NCBI RefSeq assembly: GCF_009935865.1
Contig: NZ_QWEL01000013.1
Span: forward strand, 37,518-101,517
Source of the DNA: Odoribacter sp. Z80
Lineage (GTDB): Bacteria > Bacteroidota > Bacteroidia > Bacteroidales > Marinifilaceae
DNA: 64,000 nt
Direction of reading: 5' to 3'
Below the pieces are notes generated by a model, which ran no database searches, was not told the DNA's origin, and saw only the letters and a list, made by a program, of their open reading frames with translations. Positions 27,363-36,157 of the stretch are shown in pieces. How positions within the stretch are numbered: position 1 is the stretch's first letter; each line of letters opens with the position of its first letter. The translations under genes were made by a program, and so were the position numbers.

Positions 27363-29915
27363 ATGATGAGAAAATTAATATTGGGTTTTGTAATAGCTTT
27401 TTTTTGTATTTGCCAGGTAGATGCACAAAAAACAGATACACTTACGCAGCCGGAGATTTTTTATTCGAGCCCGAAAACTTATGAGATTGGAGGAGTTGAA
27501 GTGTCGGGGATAGGTGTTCAGTATGATCCGGAGACATTGCTTCAATTGTCCGGTTTGAGGGTAGGTAGTGAGATTAAGATTCCCGGTGAGGCTATTACCA
27601 AAGCAATCAAGCGACTGTATGCACAGGGATTGTTTTCCGATGTTTCCATCTCGGTAGACCGGTATGAGGGAAATAAGGTGTTCCTGAATTTATATCTGGC
27701 TGAGCGCCATAAACTTTCCAAAATTAATTTTATAGGACTGAAAAAATCTGAAGCCAGTAAAATCAAAGAAAAAATCAATCCTTTGCCCGGGACTCAGGTG
27801 ACGGATAATATGCTGGCGAATCTGGAGCGTATTGTAGCCCGTTATTTTAAGGATAAAGGTTTTTTTAATATTGATACCAAGGTGTTGGTGAGGGATGATC
27901 CGGAACATCCGAATTTTGTTTATATCGATGTGACGGTTGAGCGCAAGAACAAGATAAAGGTGAAAGACCTCGTCATTACTGGAAATAAGGAGATTCGGGG
28001 AAGCAAGCTGAAAGCCGCAATGAAAAAGACCAAAGAAAAATCTTTGAGGAATCTTTTCCGCTCTGCCAAGTATATAGAATCCAACTATGAGGATGATAAA
28101 TATAATTTACTGGATAAATACAATGAGCTGGGGTATCGGGACGCTGCCATTATCGCGGATAGTGTGGTGCAAATCTCTCCCAACCGGGTGAATGTTTACA
28201 TAGATATAGAGGAAGGAAATAAATATTATTTCAACGATATCACTTGGGTGGGGAATACGGTTGTGGAGTCGGAGAAATTGTCGAGATTATTGAATATCAA
28301 GAAAGGGGATGTCTACAATAAAAAATATTTTGAGAAAAGATTGAAGGATGATGATGATGCTGTGGCTAACTATTTTTACCTGAATCAGGGGTATCTTTTC
28401 TATAGGGCAATGCCGGTGGAAACTGTCGTCGGAAAGGATTCCATTGATGTGGAGATACGAATTGTGGAGGGGCCACAGGCAACCATCGACCGTGTGATTA
28501 TCAAGGGGAATGACCGGACACATGAACAGGTGATACGGCGTGAACTATATACTTATCCGGGTGAATTATTCAGTCGGGATGATATTTTGAGAAGTGTCAG
28601 GGAACTGGCTAATCTGGGGCATTTTGATCCGGAGCAGATTGTGCCTACTCCTTTGCCTAATCCGGAGGCCGGTACGGTTGATTTGGAATATAAGGTGGTG
28701 GAGAGAGCCAATGACCGGATTGAGATTTCCGGTGGTTGGGGGGCTGGTATGATTATCGGTTCCGTGGGATTAACTTTTTCCAATTTTTCTATGCGTAATA
28801 TTTTTAATTGGGAATCCTATCGTCCCTTGCCTCAGGGAGATGGGCAGACCTTGAGTCTGAAAGCACAGACCAATGGGAAATATTATACCTCTTTCAGTGC
28901 TTCATTCCGGGAACCCTGGCTGGGAGGTAAGAAACCGAATTCTTTAAGTGTTTCTGCTTATTATTCCCGTCAGACGGGTTATTCCCGTAATTATTACAAT
29001 TCCTATTATGCCGGTAGCTCTGCAAAAGATATGTATGATGGCAGCCAGTTGATGACTACCTTCGGGGTAACCGTGGGATTGGGACGCCGGATTACCTGGC
29101 CGGATGATTTTTTCACTTTATATACCGATATTTCTTATCAGCGTTATACGTTGAAGAACTGGCCTTATTATATCCTTCAGGAAGGGCATTCCAATAACCT
29201 GGCTTTTTCCGTTTCTTTACGGAGAAGCTCCATAGATAATCCTTTGTATACACGTAAAGGTTCTGACTTTACTCTGGGGTTGACGTTTACTCCTCCTTAT
29301 TCCTGGTTTACGGATAAGAATTATGCAAGTCCGAATATTAAAGATGAGGATAAATACCGTTGGATAGAGTTCCATAAATGGAAGTTGCAGGGGAAGATAT
29401 TCATGCCTTTGGATAAACAGGAAAAGTTAGTATTGTATGCCGGTGCCCAATACGGTTATCTGGGACATTTTGATAAATATAAGCGTTCACCTTTTGAAGG
29501 GTATGAGATGGGAGGTGACGGTATGTCGGGGTATAGCTTATATGGACGGGAATATATAGGTTTGCGCGGTTATGAGAATGGTTCTCTGACAAATGCCGGC
29601 TCAAGTTTCCTGGCTCCTAATGCTTCTGATGCGAGTTTGTATTCAAAACTGACGATGGAGGTTCGCTATCCGATTACTTTGGCTCAGTCGGCTACTATTT
29701 ATGCTTTGGCTTTTGTGGAAGCTGGTAATTCATGGTATGACATCCAGGATTTTGAACCGTTTAACTTGTATCGTTCTGCGGGAGTCGGATTGCGTGTTTT
29801 TCTGCCTATGTTCGGATTACTCGGAATAGACTGGGGCTATGGATTTGATAGTGTACCGGGACGTCCCGGAGCTGCCGGTTCGCAGATTCACTTTATTATC
29901 GGACAAGAATTTTAA
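27363..29915 (+). CDS. bamA: Outer membrane protein assembly factor BamA
   Basis: 850 residues with a signal peptide (ILGFVIAFFCICQVDA|Q). Five POTRA domains fill residues ~40-440, seen as repeated beta-alpha units such as YEIGGVEVSG, KLSKINFIGLKKSE, KVKDLVITGNKEI, YYFNDITWVGNTVV and IDRVIIKGNDRTHEQVIRREL. A 16-strand Omp85 barrel follows (GGWGAGMIIGSVGLTFSNFSMRN to the C-terminal Phe in HFIIGQEF). The GREYIGLRGYENGSL segment is the conserved VRGF-like loop 6 region of Omp85 proteins. BamA folds and inserts beta-barrel proteins into the outer membrane. It sits 12 bases after uppS and 9 bases before ompH, its expected chaperone partner. Confidence 0.95.
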   Translation: MMRKLILGFVIAFFCICQVDAQKTDTLTQPEIFYSSPKTYEIGGVEVSGIGVQYDPETLLQLSGLRVGSEIKIPGEAITKAIKRLYAQGLFSDVSISVDRYEGNKVFLNLYLAERHKLSKINFIGLKKSEASKIKEKINPLPGTQVTDNMLANLERIVARYFKDKGFFNIDTKVLVRDDPEHPNFVYIDVTVERKNKIKVKDLVITGNKEIRGSKLKAAMKKTKEKSLRNLFRSAKYIESNYEDDKYNLLDKYNELGYRDAAIIADSVVQISPNRVNVYIDIEEGNKYYFNDITWVGNTVVESEKLSRLLNIKKGDVYNKKYFEKRLKDDDDAVANYFYLNQGYLFYRAMPVETVVGKDSIDVEIRIVEGPQATIDRVIIKGNDRTHEQVIRRELYTYPGELFSRDDILRSVRELANLGHFDPEQIVPTPLPNPEAGTVDLEYKVVERANDRIEISGGWGAGMIIGSVGLTFSNFSMRNIFNWESYRPLPQGDGQTLSLKAQTNGKYYTSFSASFREPWLGGKKPNSLSVSAYYSRQTGYSRNYYNSYYAGSSAKDMYDGSQLMTTFGVTVGLGRRITWPDDFFTLYTDISYQRYTLKNWPYYILQEGHSNNLAFSVSLRRSSIDNPLYTRKGSDFTLGLTFTPPYSWFTDKNYASPNIKDEDKYRWIEFHKWKLQGKIFMPLDKQEKLVLYAGAQYGYLGHFDKYKRSPFEGYEMGGDGMSGYSLYGREYIGLRGYENGSLTNAGSSFLAPNASDASLYSKLTMEVRYPITLAQSATIYALAFVEAGNSWYDIQDFEPFNLYRSAGVGLRVFLPMFGLLGIDWGYGFDSVPGRPGAAGSQIHFIIGQEF

Positions 29916-29924
29916 TGACTGTAC

Positions 29925-30461
29925 ATGAAAAGCGTATTTATTTTATTATTTTTGTCTTGTTGCTTGGGATGGGCTCATGGCCAGACGGGTATGCGTTATG
30001 CTTTTGTGAACCTGGAATATATCCTGAACAGCATTCCGGATTATACGAAAGCTCAGGAGGAGTTGAATGCATATTCCCAAAGCTTGCAGGCTGATATTGA
30101 TAAAGTATACGCTGAAATTGCAGAGATGCAAGGGAAGTATAATGCTGATAAAGTTTTTCTGACCCCTTCAATGCGGGAACAGCGGGAAAAAGAAATTGCT
30201 GCCAGGGAGAATAAGGCCAGACTGTTACAACAGCAGTATTTTGGAAGTAACGGTTATCTGTTTGCCAAAAGGGAAGAATTGGTGAAGCCTTTGCAGGATG
30301 AGGTACTGGAAATTATAAAAGATGTGGCGAAGGAAGGTAACTTTGGAATGATTATTGACGTAGCAGCAGATAATTCGGTTGTTTATTTTGACCCGAAACT
30401 GGATAAGAGCAATGTTGTTTTAAGGAAATTAGGGTATTCTGTTAAAAAGAAAGAAGAGTAG
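29925..30461 (+). CDS. OmpH/Skp family periplasmic chaperone, copy 1
   Basis: 178 residues, signal peptide ending near AHG|Q. After a short strand (MRYAFVNLEYILNSIPDY) comes a long charged helical region (EELNAYSQSLQADIDKVYAEIAEMQGKY ... REQREKEIAARENKARLLQQQYF) that forms the coiled-coil tentacles of Skp, then a C-terminal strand segment (FGMIIDVAADNSVVYFDP). Skp-type proteins hold unfolded outer-membrane proteins in the periplasm for BamA. It lies 9 bases after bamA and 13 bases before a second, diverged ompH gene; such tandem copies are usual in Bacteroidales. Confidence 0.9.
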   Translation: MKSVFILLFLSCCLGWAHGQTGMRYAFVNLEYILNSIPDYTKAQEELNAYSQSLQADIDKVYAEIAEMQGKYNADKVFLTPSMREQREKEIAARENKARLLQQQYFGSNGYLFAKREELVKPLQDEVLEIIKDVAKEGNFGMIIDVAADNSVVYFDPKLDKSNVVLRKLGYSVKKKEE

Positions 30462-30474
30462 AATTAACAAATAT

Positions 30475-30999
30475 ATGAAGTATATGAAGAATATGATGAA
30501 ATTGATTGTAGCCGTAGCTTTTGTATGGGTTGCAACGGGTGTTTCGGCACAACAGGTAAAATTAGGACATATCGAATCCCAGAAACTGATACAGGCTATG
30601 CCTGAGATGGCTGCAGCCCAGAAGACTTTGCAGAATAAACAGAGTGAAGTGGAAAAGGAACTGACTACGATGAAGGAACAGTTTCAGGCTAAGTTGACTG
30701 AGTATTCCAACAATATGAATAGTTACTCGGATGTCATCCGCACGTCGAAGGAACAGGAACTGCAGCAGTTGCAGATGAGAATACAGCAATTTCAGGATAT
30801 GGCTGTGGAGAATCTGGACAAAACTCAGAAAGAACTGATCCAGCCGATTATGGATAAGGCTCTGAATGCAATCAAGGAGGTTGCTAAGGAAAACGGATTT
30901 ACTTATATTTTTGATACTAGTGCAGGTGTCATTTTGTATACGGCTGAAAATTCTGAGGATATCCTGCCGTTGGTAAAGAAAAAATTAGGATTGCTTTAA
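30475..30999 (+). CDS. OmpH/Skp family periplasmic chaperone, copy 2
   Basis: 174 residues starting MKYMKNMMKLIVAV with a signal peptide ending at VSA|Q; a later Met at residue 4, 7 or 8 could equally be the start. The mature protein opens KLGHIESQKLIQAMPEM, continues through a long coiled-coil (LQNKQSEVEKELTTMKEQFQAKLTEY ... EQELQQLQMRIQQFQDMAVENLDKTQKEL) and ends in a strand pair (FTYIFDTSAGVILY). It is shorter and more Gln-rich than copy 1 and may have a different client range (inference). A probable terminator follows. Confidence 0.9.
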   Translation: MKYMKNMMKLIVAVAFVWVATGVSAQQVKLGHIESQKLIQAMPEMAAAQKTLQNKQSEVEKELTTMKEQFQAKLTEYSNNMNSYSDVIRTSKEQELQQLQMRIQQFQDMAVENLDKTQKELIQPIMDKALNAIKEVAKENGFTYIFDTSAGVILYTAENSEDILPLVKKKLGLL

Positions 31000-31053
31000 T
31001 TCAGTTGTATAGCCATTGTTCCTTTTGGGGAACGGGCTTGTTCTACAAACAAT

Positions 31054-31097
31054 AAGATCTCTTCTCACTTGTATTTCAATGGGAACGGGATCTTTTT
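31054..31097 (+). terminator. Probable terminator between ompH and murI
   Basis: AAGATC (31054-31059) pairs with GATCTT (31089-31094), with an imperfect extension inside the stem, followed by T5CT4. A second small hairpin GTTCC/GGAAC lies at 31018-31033. The 124-base gap otherwise shows nothing recognisable. Confidence 0.45.
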
Positions 31098-31123
31098 CTT
31101 TTGAGGGACGGATTTAGAAAACT

Positions 31124-31954
31124 ATGCGACCAGGAGAGAATATCGGTGTTTTTGATTCCGGCTATGGTGGTCTGACCATTTTAAAGGAGATAGTCCGTGT
31201 ATTGCCGCAGTATAATTATATCTATTTGGGCGATAATGCTCGTGCACCTTACGGTACGCGTTCGTTTGAAATGGTATACCGCTATACCGGAGAAGCGGTA
31301 AAGAAGCTTTTTGAGTTAGGATGCCGGCTGGTGATTCTGGCTTGCAATACAGCTTCGGCCAAGGCATTGAGGACTATACAGCAGGTGGATTTACCGGAAT
31401 GGGACCCGGAGAAGCGGGTGTTGGGGGTCATTCGTCCGAGTGTGGAAGCTTTGGGACAATATTCCCGAAACGGGCATGTCGGTATTCTGGCGACCCGCGG
31501 AACGGTAAATTCTTTGTCTTATCCGATGGAATTGGAGAAATTATATGGTAAGCAGCGGTTTAAAATCACTCAATTGGCGTGTCCGATGTGGGTACCTTTG
31601 GTAGAAAATAATGAATTGGAAGGGGAAGGAACTATTTATTTTATCCGGAAGTATGTACAGGAATTGTTGACTGCCGATCCAAAGATAGATACGGTAGTGC
31701 TGGCATGTACCCATTATCCTTTGCTCCGGCCTTTGATTGTCCGGTGCATGCCTCCGCAGGTGCAGGTGATCGGGCAGGGAGATATTGTTGCTGATAGCCT
31801 GGGGGATTATCTGAAACGTCATCCGGAATTAGAAGAGCGCCTGGGAACTGAAGGTCGGGTTACCTACTACACGACGGATGAAGCGGAATGGTTTGAACGG
31901 ATGGGCGGAATTTTTATGGGAGAGAAAATAAAGTGTACGCGGTTGGTGATATGA
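31124..31954 (+). CDS. murI: Glutamate racemase
   Basis: 276 residues, typical length. Family motifs are GVFDSGYGGLTIL at the N-terminus, GDNARAPYG, and the two catalytic Cys in ILACNTAS (Cys74) and VLACTHYPLL (Cys195), which act as the acid/base pair that interconverts L- and D-glutamate for peptidoglycan precursor synthesis. It lies at the end of the envelope-biogenesis run and is separated from ompH by a 124-base gap with a probable terminator, so it may have its own weak promoter. Nothing unusual is seen in the sequence. Confidence 0.96.
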   Translation: MRPGENIGVFDSGYGGLTILKEIVRVLPQYNYIYLGDNARAPYGTRSFEMVYRYTGEAVKKLFELGCRLVILACNTASAKALRTIQQVDLPEWDPEKRVLGVIRPSVEALGQYSRNGHVGILATRGTVNSLSYPMELEKLYGKQRFKITQLACPMWVPLVENNELEGEGTIYFIRKYVQELLTADPKIDTVVLACTHYPLLRPLIVRCMPPQVQVIGQGDIVADSLGDYLKRHPELEERLGTEGRVTYYTTDEAEWFERMGGIFMGEKIKCTRLVI

Positions 31955-31992
31955 GGTGCTGAATAAAACATATTTTTATAAATATTTTTTTA

Positions 31993-32000
31993 TATCTTTG
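31993..32000 (+). promoter_or_regulatory. -7 element of the rel/spoT-fur promoter
   Basis: TATCTTTG matches the Bacteroidetes -7 consensus TAnnTTTG, 43 bases upstream of the start codon at 32044. The -33 region near 31969-31975 is T-rich but lacks a clear TTTG. Confidence 0.5.
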
Positions 32001-32011
32001 AGCAAAACAAA

Positions 32012-32025
32012 CCCCTGATTAGGGG
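32012..32025 (+). other. 5'-leader hairpin upstream of rel/spoT
   Basis: CCCCT (32012-32016) and AGGGG (32021-32025) form a compact GC-rich stem around GATT, close to the expected transcription start. A 5'-terminal stem of this kind could stabilise the mRNA; no T-tract follows, so termination is unlikely. Confidence 0.45.
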
Positions 32026-32043
32026 AGAAGTGGCTGAAAACCT

Positions 32044-34227
32044 ATGACAGATCAGGAACTCATCAAGGAAGCTTTTGAGGATTTACTCCGGTCTTTGCGG
32101 AAAGATACGACGAAAGAGGAACGACAAAAAATCAAGGAAGCTTTTGAATTTGCCAATGAGGCTCACAAAGGAGTGAGAAGAAGGTCCGGAGAACCTTATA
32201 TCCTGCATCCTTTAGCTGTGGCGAAGATTGCGACCCGGGAAATCGGATTGGGGACAACTTCCGTCGTGTCGGCGTTGTTGCATGATGTTGTTGAAGATAC
32301 GGATTATACGGTAGAGGATATTTCCAATCTTTTTGGGCCTAAGGTGGCTTCCATTGTGGACGGGCTTACGAAGATCAGTGGAGTGATGGGGTCGGATACG
32401 AGCCAGCAGGCTGAGAGTTTCCGGAAGATGATTCTGACCTTGGCGGATGATGTGCGGGTTATTTTGATTAAAATAGCCGACCGGCTTCATAATATGCGGA
32501 CTCTGGCTTCTATGCCGGAGCATAAGCAGGTGAAAATAGCCAGTGAAACTCTCTATATTTATGCTCCTTTGGCTCATCGGATGGGGTTGCATGCCATCAA
32601 AACGGAGTTGGAAGACCTGAGCATGAAGTATGAACATCCGGAGGAGTATCAGGTGATAGCCCAAAAGATAGAGGCTTATAAGCACCAGTTTTCTGGTTTG
32701 TTTGAGGAGTTTATCAAACCCATTCGGGAAAGTCTGAGCAATAATGAATATGTATACACCATTACGGCACGCACCAAGAGTGTGTATTCTGTGTGGTTGA
32801 AAATGCAAAGGCGGAATATCAGTTTTGACCAAATTTATGACTTGCTGGCTGTCCGGATTGTGTTCAAACCGAAGGAGAATCAACCGGAAAAGTGGCAGTG
32901 CTGGAATATTTATTCGCTGATTACTGATATTTACAGTCCGAAGCCGGAACGTATACGGGATTGGGTGAGCGTGCCGAAGACAAATGGTTATGAGGCCCTG
33001 CACCTGACTGTCATGGGGCCGGAAGGACAATGGTTTGAGGTCCAGATTCGTTCGGAGCGGATGGATGAGATTGCGGAAAAAGGATTGGCTGCTCATTGGA
33101 AATATAAGGGGGAAGGAGAGAGTTCGGAGTTGGATAGATGGTTGTCCGGTATCAAAGAAATACTGGATCAACCGGATGCTACAGCTTTGGAGTTCCTGGA
33201 CGAGTTTAAGCTGAATCTTTTTGCTAAGGAAATCCGGGTGTTTACGCCGAAAGGATATGTGCGTACCCTGCCTAAGGGAGCGACTGCTCTGGATTTTGCT
33301 TATGATATACATACGGAAATCGGGAATACCTGTATTGGTGCCAAAGTGAATCATAAATTGGTGCCGATGAGTTATAAACTGGCCAGCGGGGACCAGGTGG
33401 AAGTGCTTACCAGTGAGAAACAGAAACCTCAGAAGGAATGGTTGGAGTTTGTAGTGACTGCGAAGGCCAGGACACATATTAATGCCGTTTTTAAGAAGTA
33501 CCGGAAAGAGTTGGTCCGGAAGGGAATAGATATTTTTGAGGGAGTGATTAAAAGGTTGCAATTGTCTCTTACTTCCGAACCGTGGAAGAAGGTGTTGGAA
33601 GAATACGGATTTGCCAATAAGGATGATTTGTATGTGGAGTTGGGAAAAGGGACTTTAACAGAAGAGGCGGTAGAGAAGGTACTGAAGAAAAAAAACGAGA
33701 ATAAATTTATTAAATACTGGAAGTTGCAGTTTCTATGGAACAGCAGCAAAGAAGGGGATGAGAAGAAAAAAAGCATAAAAGAGGCGATGGACACTGCTGA
33801 TTCGGAATTTATGATAGCTCCTTGTTGTAATCCGATTCCGGGAGATGATGTCGTGGGGATGAAGATTGCGGGGACCAAGGTCACTGTCCATAAAAGGTCT
33901 TGTCCGGAAGCCATTCGTCTGATGGCCAGTTTCGGGGATAAGATTGTACCGATAAAATGGGTGAGCCATAAGCTGATGTCTTTTCTGGCTGTGATTAAAA
34001 TCACAGGTATCGACCGGCCGGGTATTGTGAGTGAGATTACTACTTTGATAGCGAAAGAAACCAATGTAAGTATGCGTATGATTCATTTTGATACCTGTGA
34101 CGGTATTTTCGAGGGGATGATTCATTTATATGTGCATAATACGGCGGATTTGAGTCATGTCATTTCCCGGATTGCCGCCTTAAGCGGAGTGGAGAACGTC
34201 ATCAGAATGGAAGGTGAAGATAAATAA
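32044..34227 (+). CDS. Bifunctional (p)ppGpp synthetase/hydrolase, RelA/SpoT family
   Basis: 727 residues with the full long-RSH layout. The N-terminal hydrolase has an intact HD motif, [12 protein letters not shown] (His80, Asp81, Glu84, Asp85). The synthetase domain contains [26 protein letters not shown] and [28 protein letters not shown] domain ([27 protein letters not shown]) and a zinc-finger-like segment with [14 protein letters not shown] precede the C-terminal ACT domain ([22 protein letters not shown]). It controls the stringent response. Both activities look intact by motif. fur begins 2 bases after the stop codon, so the alarmone enzyme and the iron regulator are probably cotranscribed. 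Confidence 0.93.
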   Translation: MTDQELIKEAFEDLLRSLRKDTTKEERQKIKEAFEFANEAHKGVRRRSGEPYILHPLAVAKIATREIGLGTTSVVSALLHDVVEDTDYTVEDISNLFGPKVASIVDGLTKISGVMGSDTSQQAESFRKMILTLADDVRVILIKIADRLHNMRTLASMPEHKQVKIASETLYIYAPLAHRMGLHAIKTELEDLSMKYEHPEEYQVIAQKIEAYKHQFSGLFEEFIKPIRESLSNNEYVYTITARTKSVYSVWLKMQRRNISFDQIYDLLAVRIVFKPKENQPEKWQCWNIYSLITDIYSPKPERIRDWVSVPKTNGYEALHLTVMGPEGQWFEVQIRSERMDEIAEKGLAAHWKYKGEGESSELDRWLSGIKEILDQPDATALEFLDEFKLNLFAKEIRVFTPKGYVRTLPKGATALDFAYDIHTEIGNTCIGAKVNHKLVPMSYKLASGDQVEVLTSEKQKPQKEWLEFVVTAKARTHINAVFKKYRKELVRKGIDIFEGVIKRLQLSLTSEPWKKVLEEYGFANKDDLYVELGKGTLTEEAVEKVLKKKNENKFIKYWKLQFLWNSSKEGDEKKKSIKEAMDTADSEFMIAPCCNPIPGDDVVGMKIAGTKVTVHKRSCPEAIRLMASFGDKIVPIKWVSHKLMSFLAVIKITGIDRPGIVSEITTLIAKETNVSMRMIHFDTCDGIFEGMIHLYVHNTADLSHVISRIAALSGVENVIRMEGEDK

Positions 34228-34229
34228 TT

Positions 34230-34676
34230 ATGGAAAAGATAAAAGATACGGTCAGGGAGATTTTTACGGCATATCTGCAACAAAAGGGGCACCGGAAAAC
34301 GCCGGAGCGGTATGCTATTCTGGATGAGATTTATTCCCATACAGGGCATTTTGATATAGAGTCTCTGTATGTTTTTATGAAAACTAAAAACTATAGGGTC
34401 AGCCGTGCTACTTTGTATAATACTATTGAACTTCTGTTGAATTGCAAATTGGTGATCAAACATCAGTTCGGAAGCAATATGGCCCAATATGAAAAGGCGT
34501 TTAATAACCGGCATCACGAACATCTGATTTGTCAGAAATGCGGAAAAGTGGAAGAGTTTTCGGATGCACGGATTACGGAACTGGTGGAAAGCATGGAAGA
34601 GAAGTATCATTTTACAGTACACCATCATTTGTTGTACGTTTATGGGATATGTAAGGCCTGTCGTGGAGAAGAATGA
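34230..34676 (+). CDS. fur: Fur-family metalloregulator
   Basis: 148 residues. The N-terminal winged helix contains the family motif [27 protein letters not shown] and the recognition helix region [20 protein letters not shown]. The dimerisation/metal domain has the His-rich [19 protein letters not shown] and two CxxC pairs (Cys101/104 and Cys141/144) that would bind structural zinc. Fur proteins repress iron-uptake genes when loaded with Fe(II); feoAB lies 4 kb downstream with a Fur-box-like site. PerR or Zur specificity cannot be excluded from sequence alone. It is tightly linked (2 bases) to the rel/spoT gene and followed by a probable terminator. Confidence 0.88.
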   Translation: MEKIKDTVREIFTAYLQQKGHRKTPERYAILDEIYSHTGHFDIESLYVFMKTKNYRVSRATLYNTIELLLNCKLVIKHQFGSNMAQYEKAFNNRHHEHLICQKCGKVEEFSDARITELVESMEEKYHFTVHHHLLYVYGICKACRGEE

Positions 34677-34687
34677 TAATATTAAAG

Positions 34688-34716
34688 TTTTCCTTCTGCG
34701 AAAGGGAAAATTTAAT
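34688..34716 (+). terminator. Probable terminator after fur
   Basis: TTTTCCTT (34688-34695) pairs with AAGGGAAAA-type sequence at 34703-34710 through one wobble, followed by TTTAATTAATTTT. The tail merges with the purA -7 element. Confidence 0.45.
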
Positions 34717-34724
34717 TAATTTTG
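34717..34724 (+). promoter_or_regulatory. -7 element of the purA promoter
   Basis: TAATTTTG matches the consensus TAnnTTTG. A degenerate -33 (TCTG at 34695-34698) lies 18 bases upstream. The transcript would have a leader of about 65 bases containing a hairpin. Confidence 0.5.
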
Positions 34725-34734
34725 TCCGCTTGCG

Positions 34735-34760
34735 TTTTCTGAAAATCGTTTTTCAGGAAG
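34735..34760 (+). other. Hairpin in the purA leader
   Basis: CTGAAAA (34739-34745) pairs with TTTTCAG (34750-34756) around TCGT, and flanking TTTT/GGAA extends the stem by two wobbles and two A-U pairs. It lies entirely between promoter and purA start (34795). It does not match the purine riboswitch pattern, so the role is open. Confidence 0.5.
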
Positions 34761-34794
34761 ATGTTTGTGTGAAAACTTATAAATTAAAATACAG

Positions 34795-36063
34795 ATGAAA
34801 GTTGACGTATTACTTGGATTGCAATGGGGGGATGAGGGAAAAGGAAAAGTGGTGGATGTCCTGACACCAAAGTATGATGTGGTAACCCGTTTTCAGGGAG
34901 GTCCGAATGCCGGGCATACTTTAGAGTTTGAGGGACAGAAGTATGTGCTTCGTTCTATTCCTTCCGGAATTTTCCAGGGTGGAAAAATGAATATTATCGG
35001 TAATGGTGTGGTACTGGACCCTATATTGTTCCGTCAGGAGGCACAAAGTTTGGCTGCCAGTGGGTATGACCTGACCCAACAATTGTGCATTTCCAGGAAA
35101 GCGCATCTGATAATGCCTACTCATCGTGTATTGGATGCAGCTTATGAAACTGCAAAAGGGGATGCAAAAATCGGTACGACCGGTAAGGGAATAGGACCCG
35201 CCTATACGGATAAAGTCAGCCGGAATGGATTGAGGGTTGGGGATATTCTGCATCATTTTGATGAAAAGTATGCTTTGGCAAAGAAAAAGCATGAAATCAT
35301 CCTGCAAGGGTTGAAGTATGACTATGACGTTACCGATTTAGAAAAGGAATGGTTTGAGGCTTTGGAGTATTTGAAAAAATTCCGTTTGATTGACAGTGAG
35401 CATGTTATAAATAATCTCCTGAAAGAAGAAAAATCTGTTCTGGCAGAAGGAGCCCAAGGAACGATGTTGGATGTGGATTTCGGTTCTTATCCGTTTGTCA
35501 CTTCTTCTAATACGGTATGTGCTGGTGCATGTACCGGACTTGGAGTGGCTCCCCGGAATATCGGTGAGGTATACGGAATTTTTAAGGCATATTGTACCCG
35601 GGTGGGGGCTGGTCCTTTCCCGACTGAGTTGTTTGATGAGACCGGGGAGAGGCTTTGTGAACTGGGTCATGAGTTTGGAGCCGTGACAGGGCGTAAACGC
35701 CGTTGTGGCTGGATAGACCTGGTGGCTTTGAGATATGCCGTTATGGTTAACGGAGTGACCCAATTGATTATGATGAAAAGTGATGTGTTAGACGGATTTG
35801 ATACAATTAAAGCTTGTGTAGCTTATAAGATAGATGGAAAAGAAACGGAGGAATTTCCGTTTGATATTTGTGAAAAAGTAGAACCCGTATATGTGGAGAT
35901 GCCGGGATGGAAGACCGATATGACAAAAATGACTTCTGAAGATGAGTTCCCCGAAGAATTTAATGCTTATATCAGTTTCCTTGAGGAGGAACTGGGGGTT
36001 CCGGTGAAAATTGTTTCGGTAGGCCCGGATCGGGAGCAGACTATTGTCCGTTACGAGGATTAA
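34795..36063 (+). CDS. purA: Adenylosuccinate synthetase
   Basis: 422 residues, normal length. The N-terminal GTP loop LGLQWGDEGKGKVVD and the IMP-site motif FQGGPNAGHT are intact; further signatures are TTGKGIGPAYTDKVSRNGLRVGD, LAEGAQGTMLDVDFGSYPFVTSSN, and the GRKRRCGWIDLVALRYA segment. The enzyme joins IMP and aspartate using GTP in the first committed step to AMP. It is monocistronic by sequence: its own -7 element lies upstream and a strong terminator downstream. The leader carries a hairpin that might regulate it. Confidence 0.97.
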   Translation: MKVDVLLGLQWGDEGKGKVVDVLTPKYDVVTRFQGGPNAGHTLEFEGQKYVLRSIPSGIFQGGKMNIIGNGVVLDPILFRQEAQSLAASGYDLTQQLCISRKAHLIMPTHRVLDAAYETAKGDAKIGTTGKGIGPAYTDKVSRNGLRVGDILHHFDEKYALAKKKHEIILQGLKYDYDVTDLEKEWFEALEYLKKFRLIDSEHVINNLLKEEKSVLAEGAQGTMLDVDFGSYPFVTSSNTVCAGACTGLGVAPRNIGEVYGIFKAYCTRVGAGPFPTELFDETGERLCELGHEFGAVTGRKRRCGWIDLVALRYAVMVNGVTQLIMMKSDVLDGFDTIKACVAYKIDGKETEEFPFDICEKVEPVYVEMPGWKTDMTKMTSEDEFPEEFNAYISFLEEELGVPVKIVSVGPDREQTIVRYED

Positions 36064-36089
36064 AAACGGTTGGTTCCGGTTTTGTATAT

Positions 36090-36130
36090 AAATGTGCTGA
36101 TCTGCTTCGGTAGATTAGCACATTTTTTTT
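36090..36130 (+). terminator. Strong rho-independent terminator after purA
   Basis: A 14-bp stem (36090-36103 with 36112-36125) with one G-U wobble and an 8-base loop containing TTCGG, followed by T8 (36123-36130). The last T also begins a TAAATTTG -7 element for the next gene. Confidence 0.9.
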
Positions 36131-36137
36131 AAATTTG
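36130..36137 (+). promoter_or_regulatory. -7 element upstream of the antiporter gene
   Basis: TAAATTTG matches TAnnTTTG, abutting the purA terminator and 20 bases before the ATG at 36158. The -33 region falls inside the terminator loop (TTCGG) and is only a weak match. Confidence 0.4.
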
Positions 36138-36157
36138 TTAGCATAAAAGTTGTGGTT

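Noticed and set aside
32212..33561. 449-codon open frame on the minus strand inside the rel/spoT gene
   Set aside because: The plus strand codes for a fully motif-supported RSH protein; the antisense product has no recognisable features.
34739..34756. Purine riboswitch in front of purA
   Set aside because: Only a single simple hairpin is present; no three-way junction or conserved loop sequences.
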